Shown here one piece after another: positions 8,456 through 16,747 of a stretch of 27,546 nt of DNA. Source of the stretch: Pseudomonadota bacterium (GTDB lineage Bacteria; Pseudomonadota; Alphaproteobacteria; Acetobacterales; Acetobacteraceae); contig JAJZEG010000080.1 of NCBI GenBank assembly GCA_021828605.1, forward strand, positions 1-27,546, given 5' to 3'. Within the stretch, counting starts at the first letter, position 1, and each line of letters opens with the position of its first letter. The notes below the pieces were generated by a model. That model had not been told where the DNA came from. It searched no databases and saw nothing but the letters and a program-made list of their open reading frames with translations. The position numbers and the translations under genes are program-made.

Positions 8456-9814
8456 TTATAGGGGTTTGGGCACGCCGGCTTTGGCGAGCGCTTCGGCTTG
8501 TTGCTGCTCCAGTCGGGCGGCATCGAAATGACCGATGGTTTCGTGAAATAATTGATGCCAGTTGAGTTCGGCGCGCAGGCGTAAAAACACGCTGCCTAAG
8601 CCGATTGCCGAGCGGTCCATGAGCACGAATTCGCGCGGGGGCTTTACCCCGCCGGTGCGCTTTAATCCGGCATGGACCTGTTCGGCGACGCTGCGGCCAT
8701 AGGTGACATCGTTGGTTTCCTGGATTGAACGCACCCGATCCTGCATCAGCGGTTCATAGAGGAACTTCGCCCATTGGTTCAAGACATCCAGCTTTTCCTT
8801 GGTGATATCGGAAAAGCCCCAAATTGTGTAAGCGTGATGCGCACGCGCGTCATCATTGGTGCGGATCGCGTCGAACAATTCGATCACACCCGCAACGAAA
8901 GGGGCGCCAAATATTCGGATCGAGCCGAAATCAAGCAAATTCAGCCCGCCTTGCGGATTGACCTGATAATTGCCCAAATGCGGATCGCCATGAATAACGC
9001 CGTAGCGATAAAACGGCACATACCAAGCGCGGAACAGAGCGCGCGCGACCCGGTTGCGGGATTCTTGATCGGGATTGCTGTCGAGGAATTTTTGCACCCC
9101 GATACCATCAAGCCAGGTCATGGTGAGCAGGCGTTTGGTGGAAAAAGCCTCAATGGGGCGCGGGATTTCGATATCGGGCTGACCCTCGAGCATCTGGGTA
9201 TATAAGCGGGCTTGTGCGGCTTCGCGCTGATAATCCAGCTCCTCGCGCAAGCGCGAGACCAGCTCCAGATAAATATCATCCTGGTGGATCGCATTATCCA
9301 TGCGCTGATAAACCGCCATCGCGAGTTTGAGTTGGCGTAAATCCGCTTCAACCGTGCTCGCCATGTCGGGATATTGCAGCTTGCAGGCAACATCGGTGTC
9401 ATCAGGCAGGCGGGCCCGATGCACCTGGCCGAGGCTCGCCGCGGCGGCGGCCTCGTGGCTGAAATGGGTGAACCGGGCTTCCCAGTCCGCGCCCAATTCC
9501 GCGGTCATCCGGCGGCGCACGAAGGCCCAGCCCATCGCGGGCGCGTTGGCCTGAAGCTGGGCGAGTTCGCTCGCATATTCCTCGGGCAACGCATCGGGAA
9601 TTGTGCTGAGTATTTGGGCGACTTTCATCATCGGGCCTTTCAGCCCGCCCAAAATGGCTTTCAAATCTTCGGCATGACGCGCGCGGTCACCTTTAATCCC
9701 GAACACGCGTTCCCCCGCCATCCGAGCGGCGATCCCTGAGACCGCGCCCGAGGTGCGGGCAAACCGCTTGATTTCCCCGAAAATCGTGCCGCCATCTTCC
9801 CGTCCGTCCGCCAT
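8456..9814 (-). CDS. ABC1/UbiB/ADCK-family atypical kinase
   Basis: A 452-residue protein of the family that includes UbiB and ADCK3, atypical kinases or ATPases that support ubiquinone synthesis and lipid handling. The family N-terminal motif appears as KGPMMKVAQILSTIPD, where the usual KxGQ is KVAQ (Gly to Ala). The alanine-rich loop is AAAAASLGQVHRARL, the catalytic stretch is HGDPHLGNYQVNPQGGLNLL, followed by DFGSIR in place of the kinase DFG. I see no C-terminal membrane pair as in UbiB, so this is likely a soluble paralogue and I assign no symbol. Start: GGAAGG lies 6 bases before ATG 9814; ATG 9817, whose A overlaps the pepF stop TGA, is the alternative. Confidence 0.88.
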   Translation of the reverse strand: MADGREDGGTIFGEIKRFARTSGAVSGIAARMAGERVFGIKGDRARHAEDLKAILGGLKGPMMKVAQILSTIPDALPEEYASELAQLQANAPAMGWAFVRRRMTAELGADWEARFTHFSHEAAAAASLGQVHRARLPDDTDVACKLQYPDMASTVEADLRQLKLAMAVYQRMDNAIHQDDIYLELVSRLREELDYQREAAQARLYTQMLEGQPDIEIPRPIEAFSTKRLLTMTWLDGIGVQKFLDSNPDQESRNRVARALFRAWYVPFYRYGVIHGDPHLGNYQVNPQGGLNLLDFGSIRIFGAPFVAGVIELFDAIRTNDDARAHHAYTIWGFSDITKEKLDVLNQWAKFLYEPLMQDRVRSIQETNDVTYGRSVAEQVHAGLKRTGGVKPPREFVLMDRSAIGLGSVFLRLRAELNWHQLFHETIGHFDAARLEQQQAEALAKAGVPKPL

Positions 9815-9816
9815 CA

Positions 9817-11646
9817 TCACCCTTCCAACGCGTCAATCATGTCCGCAATCCGACCTAATCCACGCTGCCAAAAAGCGGGGTCCGCCGGATCAACACCGAA
9901 CGGCTCCAGCAATTGCCGGTAGCCAACGGTGCCGCCCGCTTGCAGCAAGTCGAGATAGGCTTTGGTAAAATGATCCGTGCGCCCGCAACTGCAAGCCTCA
10001 TGGTATAATTGCACCAGGGCATTAACCAAACAATCGCCGAATGCGTAGGCATACACATAGAAAGGCGTGTGGATCAGATGCGGCACATACGCCCAATACA
10101 GTTGAAAATCATTGGAAAATTCAAAAGCTGGTCCGAGGCTGGCGCGTTGCACCTCCAGCCAAATGGCATTGATCCGCGCGATCGGTAACTCGCCCGTCGC
10201 GCGCTCGGCATGCACCCGTTGCTCGAATTGCAAAAACGCGATCTGGCGCACCACGGTATTGAGCATGTCCTCAACCTTGCGCGCACGCAGCAAAAACTGG
10301 CGTTGCGGGTCGGTCTCGGCGGCGAGTAGGGCATCGAACACCAGGGATTCGCCAAACAGGCTGGCGGTTTCCGCCAGGGTCAGCGGGGTCGTCGCCATTA
10401 AATGGCCGTGGCGGCTTGCGAGTATTTGATGAATGCCATGGCCGATTTCATGGGCGAGGGTCATCACATCGCGCGGGCGGCCATGGTAATTCAGCGCGAT
10501 GTACGGGTGCAGCTCCGGCACAGTCGGGTGGGCAAAGGCGCCTGCGGATTTGCCAGCGCGCGGTGCCGCATCGATCCAGGGTTTGGTGAAAAACTGCGCG
10601 GCAATCGCCCCCATTTCCGGGCTGAATTGGGCATAGGCCTGTTGCACCAATTCGCTCGCGCGGCTCCAGGCGATGGGTGGCGTGTAATCGCCGGGCAAAG
10701 GCGCGTTGCGGTCCCAATGCGCCAGTTTCGGATAGCCGAGCCAACGCGCTTTCAGTCGGTAATAGCGATGCGACAAGCGGGGATAGCTCTCATTCACCGC
10801 CTGGATGAGCGCGCTAATCACCTGATCATCCACCCGATTGGCACGGTTGCGCGCTGAAATCGGGCTCGGATAGTGACGCCAGCGATCACTGGTTTCCTTG
10901 TCCTTGGCAATCATGTTCAAAATCAGCGCCAGCACCGGCGCCTCGCGCTCCAGGGCGCCACCAATCGCGCGCGCCGCAATGCCGCGCATTGCCCGGTCCG
11001 GGTCCGATAGGCGATCAAGGGCGGAGGCCAGCGTAAGTTCGGTGCCCCCAATCGGGATGCGCAGTCGCGCGATCACCTCATCGAACAACCGCGCCCAGGC
11101 GGCATGGCCGGTGACATCCTTGTCATGCAGGAGCTGTTCCAGATTATCCGGCAATAAATACGGGCGAAAGCTGCGCAAATCGGCCAGAAATGGCGCCCAG
11201 CGTGCCAAAGCGGGATCGAGCAGATGCGCGTCGACTATCGCGTCATCGATCCGGGTTAATTCAAGCGCAAAAAACACCAGATCGCGGCCAATCGCGGTAA
11301 TCCGCTCGGCGATTGTTTGCATAAAGCCGCCCGCATCGGCGGCGGTTTGATCGGCGCTGAAGCGGAGTTGGGCAAAGGCGTGCAGCCGGGCGAGGCCGGT
11401 TTCGATGCGGTGATAGCGATCAATCGCGGCGGCGAGTGCGGTGGCGTCCAGGGTCGCGAGCACGGTTTGGAACTCGGCCTTGAAGCGTAAGGCGGCGTCA
11501 GCGAGGTCGGAAAAATCATGATCAATCGCCGGGTCGTCGGCGCCCGCATAAAGATCGGTTAAATCCCACATCGGCAACGCCGCGTCTGCGCTGTGTGCGG
11601 CGGGGCCGGTCATGATATCTGGCGCGGTGCGGACCGATACATCCAT
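9817..11646 (-). CDS. pepF: M3B-family oligoendopeptidase F-type metallopeptidase
   Basis: A 609-residue zinc peptidase that cleaves short oligopeptides. The HEXXH zinc motif is HEIGHGIHQ (residues 399-403), and the third ligand is expected in LTLAETASLFGESLVFDAL. The AYAFGDCLVNALVQLYHE segment and the C-terminal GYRQLLEPFGVDPADPAFW are typical of the M3B clan. There is no signal peptide, so it should act in the cytoplasm. It is first in a run with the ABC1 kinase and the methyltransferase; its stop overlaps or abuts the kinase start. Starts further in (Met12, Met26) are possible because no Shine-Dalgarno is obvious at 11646. It is divergent from rlmJ, with 94 bp between start codons. Confidence 0.93.
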   Translation of the reverse strand: MDVSVRTAPDIMTGPAAHSADAALPMWDLTDLYAGADDPAIDHDFSDLADAALRFKAEFQTVLATLDATALAAAIDRYHRIETGLARLHAFAQLRFSADQTAADAGGFMQTIAERITAIGRDLVFFALELTRIDDAIVDAHLLDPALARWAPFLADLRSFRPYLLPDNLEQLLHDKDVTGHAAWARLFDEVIARLRIPIGGTELTLASALDRLSDPDRAMRGIAARAIGGALEREAPVLALILNMIAKDKETSDRWRHYPSPISARNRANRVDDQVISALIQAVNESYPRLSHRYYRLKARWLGYPKLAHWDRNAPLPGDYTPPIAWSRASELVQQAYAQFSPEMGAIAAQFFTKPWIDAAPRAGKSAGAFAHPTVPELHPYIALNYHGRPRDVMTLAHEIGHGIHQILASRHGHLMATTPLTLAETASLFGESLVFDALLAAETDPQRQFLLRARKVEDMLNTVVRQIAFLQFEQRVHAERATGELPIARINAIWLEVQRASLGPAFEFSNDFQLYWAYVPHLIHTPFYVYAYAFGDCLVNALVQLYHEACSCGRTDHFTKAYLDLLQAGGTVGYRQLLEPFGVDPADPAFWQRGLGRIADMIDALEG

Positions 11647-11740
11647 GGTTGTCCCATGCCTGATCCTGTCCTCGCACGCCAGAGCAGGGTCGCAGGCATG
11701 GTCTGGCGAAAATCACCGCTTCGCCGTATGGGCGGAGGCA

Positions 11741-12553
11741 ATGAATTACCGGCACCCATTTCATGCGGGCAATCAGGCTGATTGCGTCAAGCACGCTTTG
11801 CTCGTTGCCCTGCTGCGCGGGCTGCAACGCAAGCCCAAACCGGTGATGGTGCTGGATACCCATGCCGGGTTGGGCGTCTATGATTTGCAATCAGGCCCGG
11901 CTTTGCGCACCGGTGAAGCGCAATCGGGCATTATCCGGCTGCGCGCCGCCGCCCCGGCGGTGCTGGAGGATTATTTGGGGTTGGTGGGCACCTCAAATCT
12001 TTATCCCGGCTCGCCAGGATTAGCCCATGCGCTGCTCCGCCCCGACGATCGGCTGGTTCTGTGCGAATTGCACCCCGAGGATGGCGCGGCGTTACGACGG
12101 CGCTATCGTGATGAGCCGCGCGTGCATGTGCACGTGCGCGATGGCTATGCGGCGCTGAAGGCCCTGCTGCCACCGCCTGAACGGCGCGCCTTGGTGCTGA
12201 TCGATCCGCCGTTCGAGCAGCCGGATGAATTCGCTATTCTGGCCGCCGCACTGGCCCAAGCCTACGCTTTATTTCCGTCCGGCGTTTATGCCGCCTGGTA
12301 TCCGCTGAAATCACCGGCCCCGGTGCGCGATTTTCATGCCGCCCTCCAGTCCGCTGGGCTGCGTGACGCGATTGATTGCAGCCTCGCTTGGCGCGCCCCG
12401 CTCGATCTGACCCGGCTGAATGGCTGCGGCCTGGTGGTGATTAATCCGCCGTTCGGCTTCGAGGCGGAGGCGCAGGCGATTTTATCGGCGCTGGCGGATA
12501 TATTTGGCGAAGGCGAACAAATATGCAGCATCACCCGGGTAACCGATGAGTAA
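11741..12553 (+). CDS. rlmJ: 23S rRNA (adenine(2030)-N(6))-methyltransferase RlmJ
   Basis: A 270-residue SAM-dependent enzyme that methylates N6 of A2030 in 23S rRNA. The N-terminus MNYRHPFHAGNQADCVKHAL is diagnostic of RlmJ. The SAM loop is VLDTHAGLGVYDL and the catalytic motif is DPPFEQPDEF. The C-terminal GCGLVVINPPFG matches the family. The start at 11741 is preceded by GGAGG at 11734-11738, and the longer upstream frame (from 11612) overlaps pepF and has no family similarity. The last 8 bp overlap the start of gpsA, so the two genes are probably translated from one message. Confidence 0.95.
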   Translation: MNYRHPFHAGNQADCVKHALLVALLRGLQRKPKPVMVLDTHAGLGVYDLQSGPALRTGEAQSGIIRLRAAAPAVLEDYLGLVGTSNLYPGSPGLAHALLRPDDRLVLCELHPEDGAALRRRYRDEPRVHVHVRDGYAALKALLPPPERRALVLIDPPFEQPDEFAILAAALAQAYALFPSGVYAAWYPLKSPAPVRDFHAALQSAGLRDAIDCSLAWRAPLDLTRLNGCGLVVINPPFGFEAEAQAILSALADIFGEGEQICSITRVTDE

Positions 12554-13523
12554 AATATCCATCGCGGTGGTCGGCACCGGCGCTTGGGGCACTGCGCTCG
12601 CCTCGGTTATCAGCGAGGCCGCACAGTCGCGGGGCGAGAGCGTGGCGCTGATCGCGCGCGACGCGGAGCGGGCGGCGCTGCTGCGCGCATCGCGGATCAG
12701 TCCGGCATTGCCCGAGCGGGCCATCCCCGCGATGGTCACGATTTCGCACGAGGTTCCGGGTTCTGCCGATATCGTGCTTATGGCTTGCCCGCTCCAACAT
12801 TTGCGCGCGACCCTGTCGCGGATTCCCGCTGGCGAGGCGATGCTGGTACTGTGCTGCAAAGGTGTGGAAACCGGCAGCTTCCTGCTTGGCCCGGAAATCA
12901 TCGACCAGGCGCAGCCGGGTCGCCCGATTGCGGTGTTGACCGGCCCGAATTTCGCCCATGAAATCGCGCAAAATCTGCCTGCCGCCGCCGTGCTTGCCAC
13001 GCGTGATCCGGCATGGCGCGCCGCTTTGTTGGGGCGGCTGAGCACCGCCCGGCTGCGCTTATATGGGAGTGCTGATCCAATGGGCTGCGCGCTCGGCGGG
13101 GCGGCTAAAAACGTGATCGCCCTCGCCGCCGGGGCGGTGATGGGTGCCGGGCTTGGTGAGAATGCGCGCGCCGGGTTGATCACCAGGGGCATTGCGGAAA
13201 TCAGCCGCCTGGCGCCGGCTTTGGGCGGCAGTGCGGAAACCATCGCTGGTCTGGCGGGGTTGGGTGATTTAATCCTGACCGCAACCGGCGGGGCGAGCCG
13301 CAATTATCGGGCAGGTTTCGCGTTGGGGCAGGGGATCGCGCCACAAACCAGCAATGCCGTGATCGAGGGCATCGCGACCGCCCCGGCTTTGTTGGCCCGC
13401 GCTCGTGCGCAGGGGGTGGAAATGCCGATCACCGAGGCGGTAACCGATTTGCTTGCCGGCCGGATCGACGTGGCTGCGGCGATGACGCGTTTGCTGCGCC
13501 GCGCACCGCGCGATGAATTATAA
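12546..13523 (+). CDS. gpsA: Glycerol-3-phosphate dehydrogenase [NAD(P)+]
   Basis: A 325-residue cytoplasmic enzyme that reduces dihydroxyacetone phosphate to sn-glycerol 3-phosphate for phospholipid synthesis. The N-terminal dinucleotide loop is VVGTGAWGTALA (Gly10-Gly15). The catalytic lysine is in GAAKNVIALAAG (Lys188), and the substrate-binding stretch is GLAGLGDLILTATGG followed by SRNYRAG. Length matches the family (about 330). It overlaps rlmJ by 8 bp. Its last codons (RAPRDEL, then TAA) lie inside the first copy of a 25-bp tandem repeat that continues downstream, so the 3' end appears to have been copied without changing the protein. Confidence 0.97.
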   Translation: MSKISIAVVGTGAWGTALASVISEAAQSRGESVALIARDAERAALLRASRISPALPERAIPAMVTISHEVPGSADIVLMACPLQHLRATLSRIPAGEAMLVLCCKGVETGSFLLGPEIIDQAQPGRPIAVLTGPNFAHEIAQNLPAAAVLATRDPAWRAALLGRLSTARLRLYGSADPMGCALGGAAKNVIALAAGAVMGAGLGENARAGLITRGIAEISRLAPALGGSAETIAGLAGLGDLILTATGGASRNYRAGFALGQGIAPQTSNAVIEGIATAPALLARARAQGVEMPITEAVTDLLAGRIDVAAAMTRLLRRAPRDEL

Positions 13524-13573
13524 ACGCGCGCCGCGCGATGAATTATAAACGCGCACCGCGCGATGAATTATAA
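13501..13573 (+). repeat. 25-bp tandem repeat, nearly three copies, at the gpsA stop codon
   Basis: Copies lie at 13501-13525, 13526-13550 and 13551-13573 (last copy lacks two bases). Each reads GCGC(A/G)CCGCGCGATGAA then TTATAAAC; copies 1 and 3 are identical over their shared length and copy 2 differs by one base (A to G). Copy 1 contains the final gpsA codons and its TAA stop. The period is not a multiple of three, and copies 2 and 3 are outside the coding region. This looks like recent slippage or duplication. It does not resemble a CRISPR array because there are no spacers. Confidence 0.95.
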
Positions 13574-13643
13574 TTTTGGCGGGCTGCACCATATGGCCTT
13601 TACCGGCGCATGACCCGTTTGCGCGATAAACAGGAGCAAAAAA

Positions 13644-14753
13644 ATGAAAACCCGTGCGGCTATTGCGTGGAAAGCCGGTGCCCCGCTCGAATTAGGGACC
13701 GTAACCCTTGAGGGGCCGAAACAAGGTGAGGTGCTGGTCGAGGTGAAAGCGACCGGCATTTGTCACACCGATGCTTATACCTTGTCAGGCGCTGATCCGG
13801 AGGGGCTGTTCCCGGCGATTTTGGGGCATGAAGGGGCGGGCATTGTTGTTGAAATCGGACCGGGCGTGACCAGCCTGAAGCCGGGCGATCACGTGATCCC
13901 GCTCTACACGCCCGAATGCCGCCAGTGTAAATCATGCCTGTCGCGGAAAACCAATTTATGCACCGCGATCCGCGCGACCCAGGGCAAGGGGGTGATGCCC
14001 GATGGCACCAGCCGGTTCTCCTGCGATGGCGAACCGGTGATGCATTATATGGGCTGTTCGACCTTCGCCAATCATACCGTGCTGCCCGAAATCGCTCTGG
14101 CCAAAGTGCGCCCCGACGCGCCTTTCGATAAAATTTGTTATATTGGCTGCGGCGTGACCACCGGGATCGGTGCGGTGATCAACACTGCCAATGTCCGTCC
14201 TGGCGATAATGTGGTGGTATTCGGCTTGGGCGGCATTGGGCTGAATGTGGTGCAGGGGGCACGGCTCGCGGGTGCCAACATGATTATTGGTGTTGATTTG
14301 AACGCTTCCCGTCGGTCGATGGCTGAAAAATTCGGCATGACCCATTTTGTTAACCCGGCTGAAACCGGCGATGATCTGGTGCCGTACCTGGTTAATTTGA
14401 CCGATGGCGGGGCGGATTTCAGTTTTGAGTGTATCGGCAATGTCAAAGTGATGCGTCAGGCGTTGGAATGCTGTCATCGCGGCTGGGGCACCTCGATCAT
14501 TGTCGGCGTGGCCGCAGCCGGTCAGGAAATTGCCACAAGACCATTTCAACTGGTTACCGGACGCAACTGGCGCGGCACCGCGTTCGGCGGCGCGCGCGGG
14601 CGGAGTGATGTGCCGAAAATCGTCGATTGGTACATGGAGGGCAAGATCAACATTGATGATTTGATCACCCATGTCTTGCCGTTCGAGCAGATCAATGAGG
14701 GATTTGCCCTGATGGAGCGCGGCGAGAGCATTCGCAGCGTTGTGGTGTACTGA
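13644..14753 (+). CDS. frmA: S-(hydroxymethyl)glutathione dehydrogenase / class III alcohol dehydrogenase
   Basis: A 369-residue zinc-dependent medium-chain dehydrogenase that oxidises S-hydroxymethylglutathione in glutathione-dependent formaldehyde detoxification; it can also reduce S-nitrosoglutathione. The catalytic zinc ligands are in GICHTDAYTLSG, GHEGAGIV and YIGCGVTTG; the structural zinc is held by the four cysteines of CRQCKSCLSRKTNLC. The NAD loop is VFGLGGIGLNVVQGARLAG. The start is clear: CAGGAG lies 7 bases before the ATG. The usual partner, S-formylglutathione hydrolase (frmB/fghA), is not next to it; the downstream gene is convergent and its stop abuts this one. Confidence 0.97.
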   Translation: MKTRAAIAWKAGAPLELGTVTLEGPKQGEVLVEVKATGICHTDAYTLSGADPEGLFPAILGHEGAGIVVEIGPGVTSLKPGDHVIPLYTPECRQCKSCLSRKTNLCTAIRATQGKGVMPDGTSRFSCDGEPVMHYMGCSTFANHTVLPEIALAKVRPDAPFDKICYIGCGVTTGIGAVINTANVRPGDNVVVFGLGGIGLNVVQGARLAGANMIIGVDLNASRRSMAEKFGMTHFVNPAETGDDLVPYLVNLTDGGADFSFECIGNVKVMRQALECCHRGWGTSIIVGVAAAGQEIATRPFQLVTGRNWRGTAFGGARGRSDVPKIVDWYMEGKINIDDLITHVLPFEQINEGFALMERGESIRSVVVY

Positions 14754-15938
14754 TCAGCTTAAGGGCGAAAATCCTGCGGCGGCCATGGCCGCCCAGGCGG
14801 TCGGCGCGAGGGCGGGAACGGCGTAATAATCGAACTGCGCGGCGCGGCGATCCGGGCCGACGGTCAGGCCGGTCGCAAGACTGGGCGTGCTGGTCGCGCG
14901 CACATAGGCACCGGGTTGCTGGTGTGCCGCCAAGGTCGCGCGAAACTGCGCGGCCTGCGCGTGGGCGCCGATATGCTGCAAGGCCAAAGCGGCAAAGCCA
15001 GTGCCTTCGAGCCAGATTCCCTGGCTCGCCTCCGAAAAACCGATGCCGAGCGGCTTGGCGCGCGGCCAGCCGAGCCGGACCAGGGCGGCGTGCGCGGTCG
15101 GCGCTGCGGCGAACCCGGCAAGCACCGGCCAAAAATTAGCATCGGCGGCGATCAAGGTGTTTTTTTGCCCGTCCGGGGTCAGGCCCGCATCAAATAAATG
15201 GGTTTTGCGGTCCTGCATAAGCTGCACGAAATGCCGGGCATGGCCAGCTTCTTTAATGTGTCCGAGTGCAGCGAAACTCACCGCGATATCCAGATTTTGC
15301 TCGGTGCTGACCCAATCGAGGGCGGTCGGATGCGGTGGAAAGCCAAACACGCCCCCGCGAAATCCGGTCGGGGCGCGGAGTGTGAGATTGATCCAGCCTG
15401 CGGCGCGCAGCGCGGCGTGGCGATAGCGGGTCTGGTTGAACCCGGCCTTGATCAGCGCGTTCCAAAGCAAAATCGCCCAGGCCATCGGCCCGGCTTCCGA
15501 GCCGATTTGATACGGGTCCTCGACCCATTGCTTCAACCGTTGATCCCACCAGCCGGGCAGGGCGACCGGTGCGCCGATCACCCCGGCGCGATAGGCGTTG
15601 CGCAACCGCCCGTCATGGTAAGTGGGGTCATGGTTTTGCGCGCGCACCAGCCCATCGGCGAGCCGCACCGCATGCGCCGGATGGCCCGCCGCAATCAGCG
15701 CCAACCCGGCCAGCGCATTGTCATATACATAAGCGGTGTTTCGATTGGCGGTGGCAAAACGCGTCGGGGCACCCGCAGGGTCGGGGTAACTGGCCAGCAA
15801 AGCCGGGCCAACCGGGATGGCATCGAGCCGGGTGATGATCGGCGCGATGAACCGCGTCACCGGTGGCGGGCGGGACGCGCCGCGCGCGATCACCGGCAGG
15901 AGCGAAAACCCGGTGAGCAGCGCGCGGCGGTGGATCAT
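14754..15938 (-). CDS. Tat-exported protein of unknown function, possibly (alpha/alpha)-barrel fold
   Basis: A 394-residue protein. The N-terminus MIHRRALLTGFSLLPVIARG has twin arginines and a hydrophobic stretch, as in Tat signals, with likely cleavage near RGA/SRPP. The mature part has repeated helical, Trp/Ala/Gly-rich segments such as NRNTAYVYDNALAGLALI, STEQNLDIAVSFAALGHI and SQGIWLEGTGFAALALQHIG. These look like the alternating helices of six-hairpin glycosidase-type barrels, but I do not recognise a named family and do not claim an enzyme activity. ATG 15938 is preferred; a TTG two codons upstream is possible. It starts 16 bp after the dienelactone hydrolase gene and has no clear Shine-Dalgarno. 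Confidence 0.75.
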   Translation of the reverse strand: MIHRRALLTGFSLLPVIARGASRPPPVTRFIAPIITRLDAIPVGPALLASYPDPAGAPTRFATANRNTAYVYDNALAGLALIAAGHPAHAVRLADGLVRAQNHDPTYHDGRLRNAYRAGVIGAPVALPGWWDQRLKQWVEDPYQIGSEAGPMAWAILLWNALIKAGFNQTRYRHAALRAAGWINLTLRAPTGFRGGVFGFPPHPTALDWVSTEQNLDIAVSFAALGHIKEAGHARHFVQLMQDRKTHLFDAGLTPDGQKNTLIAADANFWPVLAGFAAAPTAHAALVRLGWPRAKPLGIGFSEASQGIWLEGTGFAALALQHIGAHAQAAQFRATLAAHQQPGAYVRATSTPSLATGLTVGPDRRAAQFDYYAVPALAPTAWAAMAAAGFSPLS

Positions 15939-15954
15939 GGCCAAACTTTATCGA

Positions 15955-16677
15955 TTAGCCCAGCACGTCCGCGAGCGCCTCGGCGGTGCGGCCATTGGCA
16001 ATGGTTGCCGCACGGCGGTCATAATGCACGCCATTGACCCGGGCGAAGGCATGTTGCACCGCCGGATACACGTAGCATTCGATCAACTCATTATCCTCGG
16101 CGCCATCGAGCACCGCCTCACGGATCTCTTCATTGGCGAACTCATCTTCCTCGGCCATGTGCATCAATAAAGGTGCCTGGATGGCGCCGAATTCGGGCAC
16201 TAATTTATCGAGCATCACCCCGTAATAGGAGATGTTCAAATCGGCATCCGAGCGCGCCGCCATCATCACCGCGAGCCGGCCACCGAGGCAGAACCCGACG
16301 GTCGCGACCCGGCCATTACAGCCGGGCAAGGTCCGCGCGAGCGCGAGGGTGGTTTTCAAATCCTCAACGCCCTTATCCTGATCAAAGCCATTCATCAGCG
16401 CGAAGGCTTTTTTCCATTCGCCCTCGCTTTTATCGGTGATGTCAACGCCGGGCTCTTGGCGCCAGAACAAATCAGGGGCGACCGCGATATAGCCCATTTC
16501 GGCGATTTCATGGCAGGTGGCGCGGAGTGCGTCATTCACCCCGAAAATCTCCTGGATCACCACCACAGCGCCGGTCGCCGTGGTCGAGGGGGTAACGATA
16601 TAGGCTTTGAACGTGCCGCTGCCATCGGCAGCCTTAATTTCGATGCTGCTGGTTTTAGTGGTTATGGGCTCTGCCAT
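15955..16677 (-). CDS. Dienelactone hydrolase family protein
   Basis: A 240-residue alpha/beta hydrolase. The family nucleophile is cysteine, seen in VGFCLGGRLA (Cys130); the acid is probably Asp178 in HMAEEDEFA and the base His209 in PAVQHAFAR. The N-terminal IQEIFGVNDALRATCHEIAEMGYIA is characteristic. Dienelactone hydrolase itself acts in chlorocatechol breakdown, but most family members have other or unknown substrates, and no ring-cleavage genes are nearby. The start at 16677 is supported by AAAGGA about 8 bases upstream; a longer frame would overlap the decarboxylase gene. It is probably downstream of the decarboxylase in one transcript, separated by 70 bp that hold a strong inverted repeat. 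Confidence 0.9.
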   Translation of the reverse strand: MAEPITTKTSSIEIKAADGSGTFKAYIVTPSTTATGAVVVIQEIFGVNDALRATCHEIAEMGYIAVAPDLFWRQEPGVDITDKSEGEWKKAFALMNGFDQDKGVEDLKTTLALARTLPGCNGRVATVGFCLGGRLAVMMAARSDADLNISYYGVMLDKLVPEFGAIQAPLLMHMAEEDEFANEEIREAVLDGAEDNELIECYVYPAVQHAFARVNGVHYDRRAATIANGRTAEALADVLG

Positions 16678-16714
16678 GGGACTATCCTTTGTGAACGACT
16701 CATTTTGAACCGAG

Positions 16715-16745
16715 GGTCGCGCCACAGCGTATGATTGGCGCGACC
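16715..16745 (-). terminator. Perfect 10-bp inverted repeat between decarboxylase and hydrolase genes
   Basis: GGTCGCGCCA at 16715-16724 pairs with TGGCGCGACC at 16736-16745 around an 11-base loop. It begins three bases after the decarboxylase stop on the minus strand. No uridine run follows the stem in that direction (CTCGG comes next), so it is not a standard intrinsic terminator. It may be a 3'-end-stabilising or processing hairpin, a leaky terminator, or an operator. Confidence 0.5.
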
Positions 16746-16747
16746 GG

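Noticed and set aside
12482..13303. Long open frame on the minus strand inside rlmJ and gpsA
   Set aside because: It is antisense to well-supported genes and its protein is Ala/Arg/Ser/Pro-rich without any recognisable domain, as expected from GC-rich shadow frames.
13501..13573. Possible CRISPR array at the gpsA repeat
   Set aside because: The units are directly adjacent with no spacers, and there are no cas genes nearby.
15198..16037. Plus-strand open frame opposite the Tat protein and the hydrolase
   Set aside because: It is antisense to two genes that have signal peptide or catalytic motifs; the translated protein is Arg/Gly-rich without motifs.
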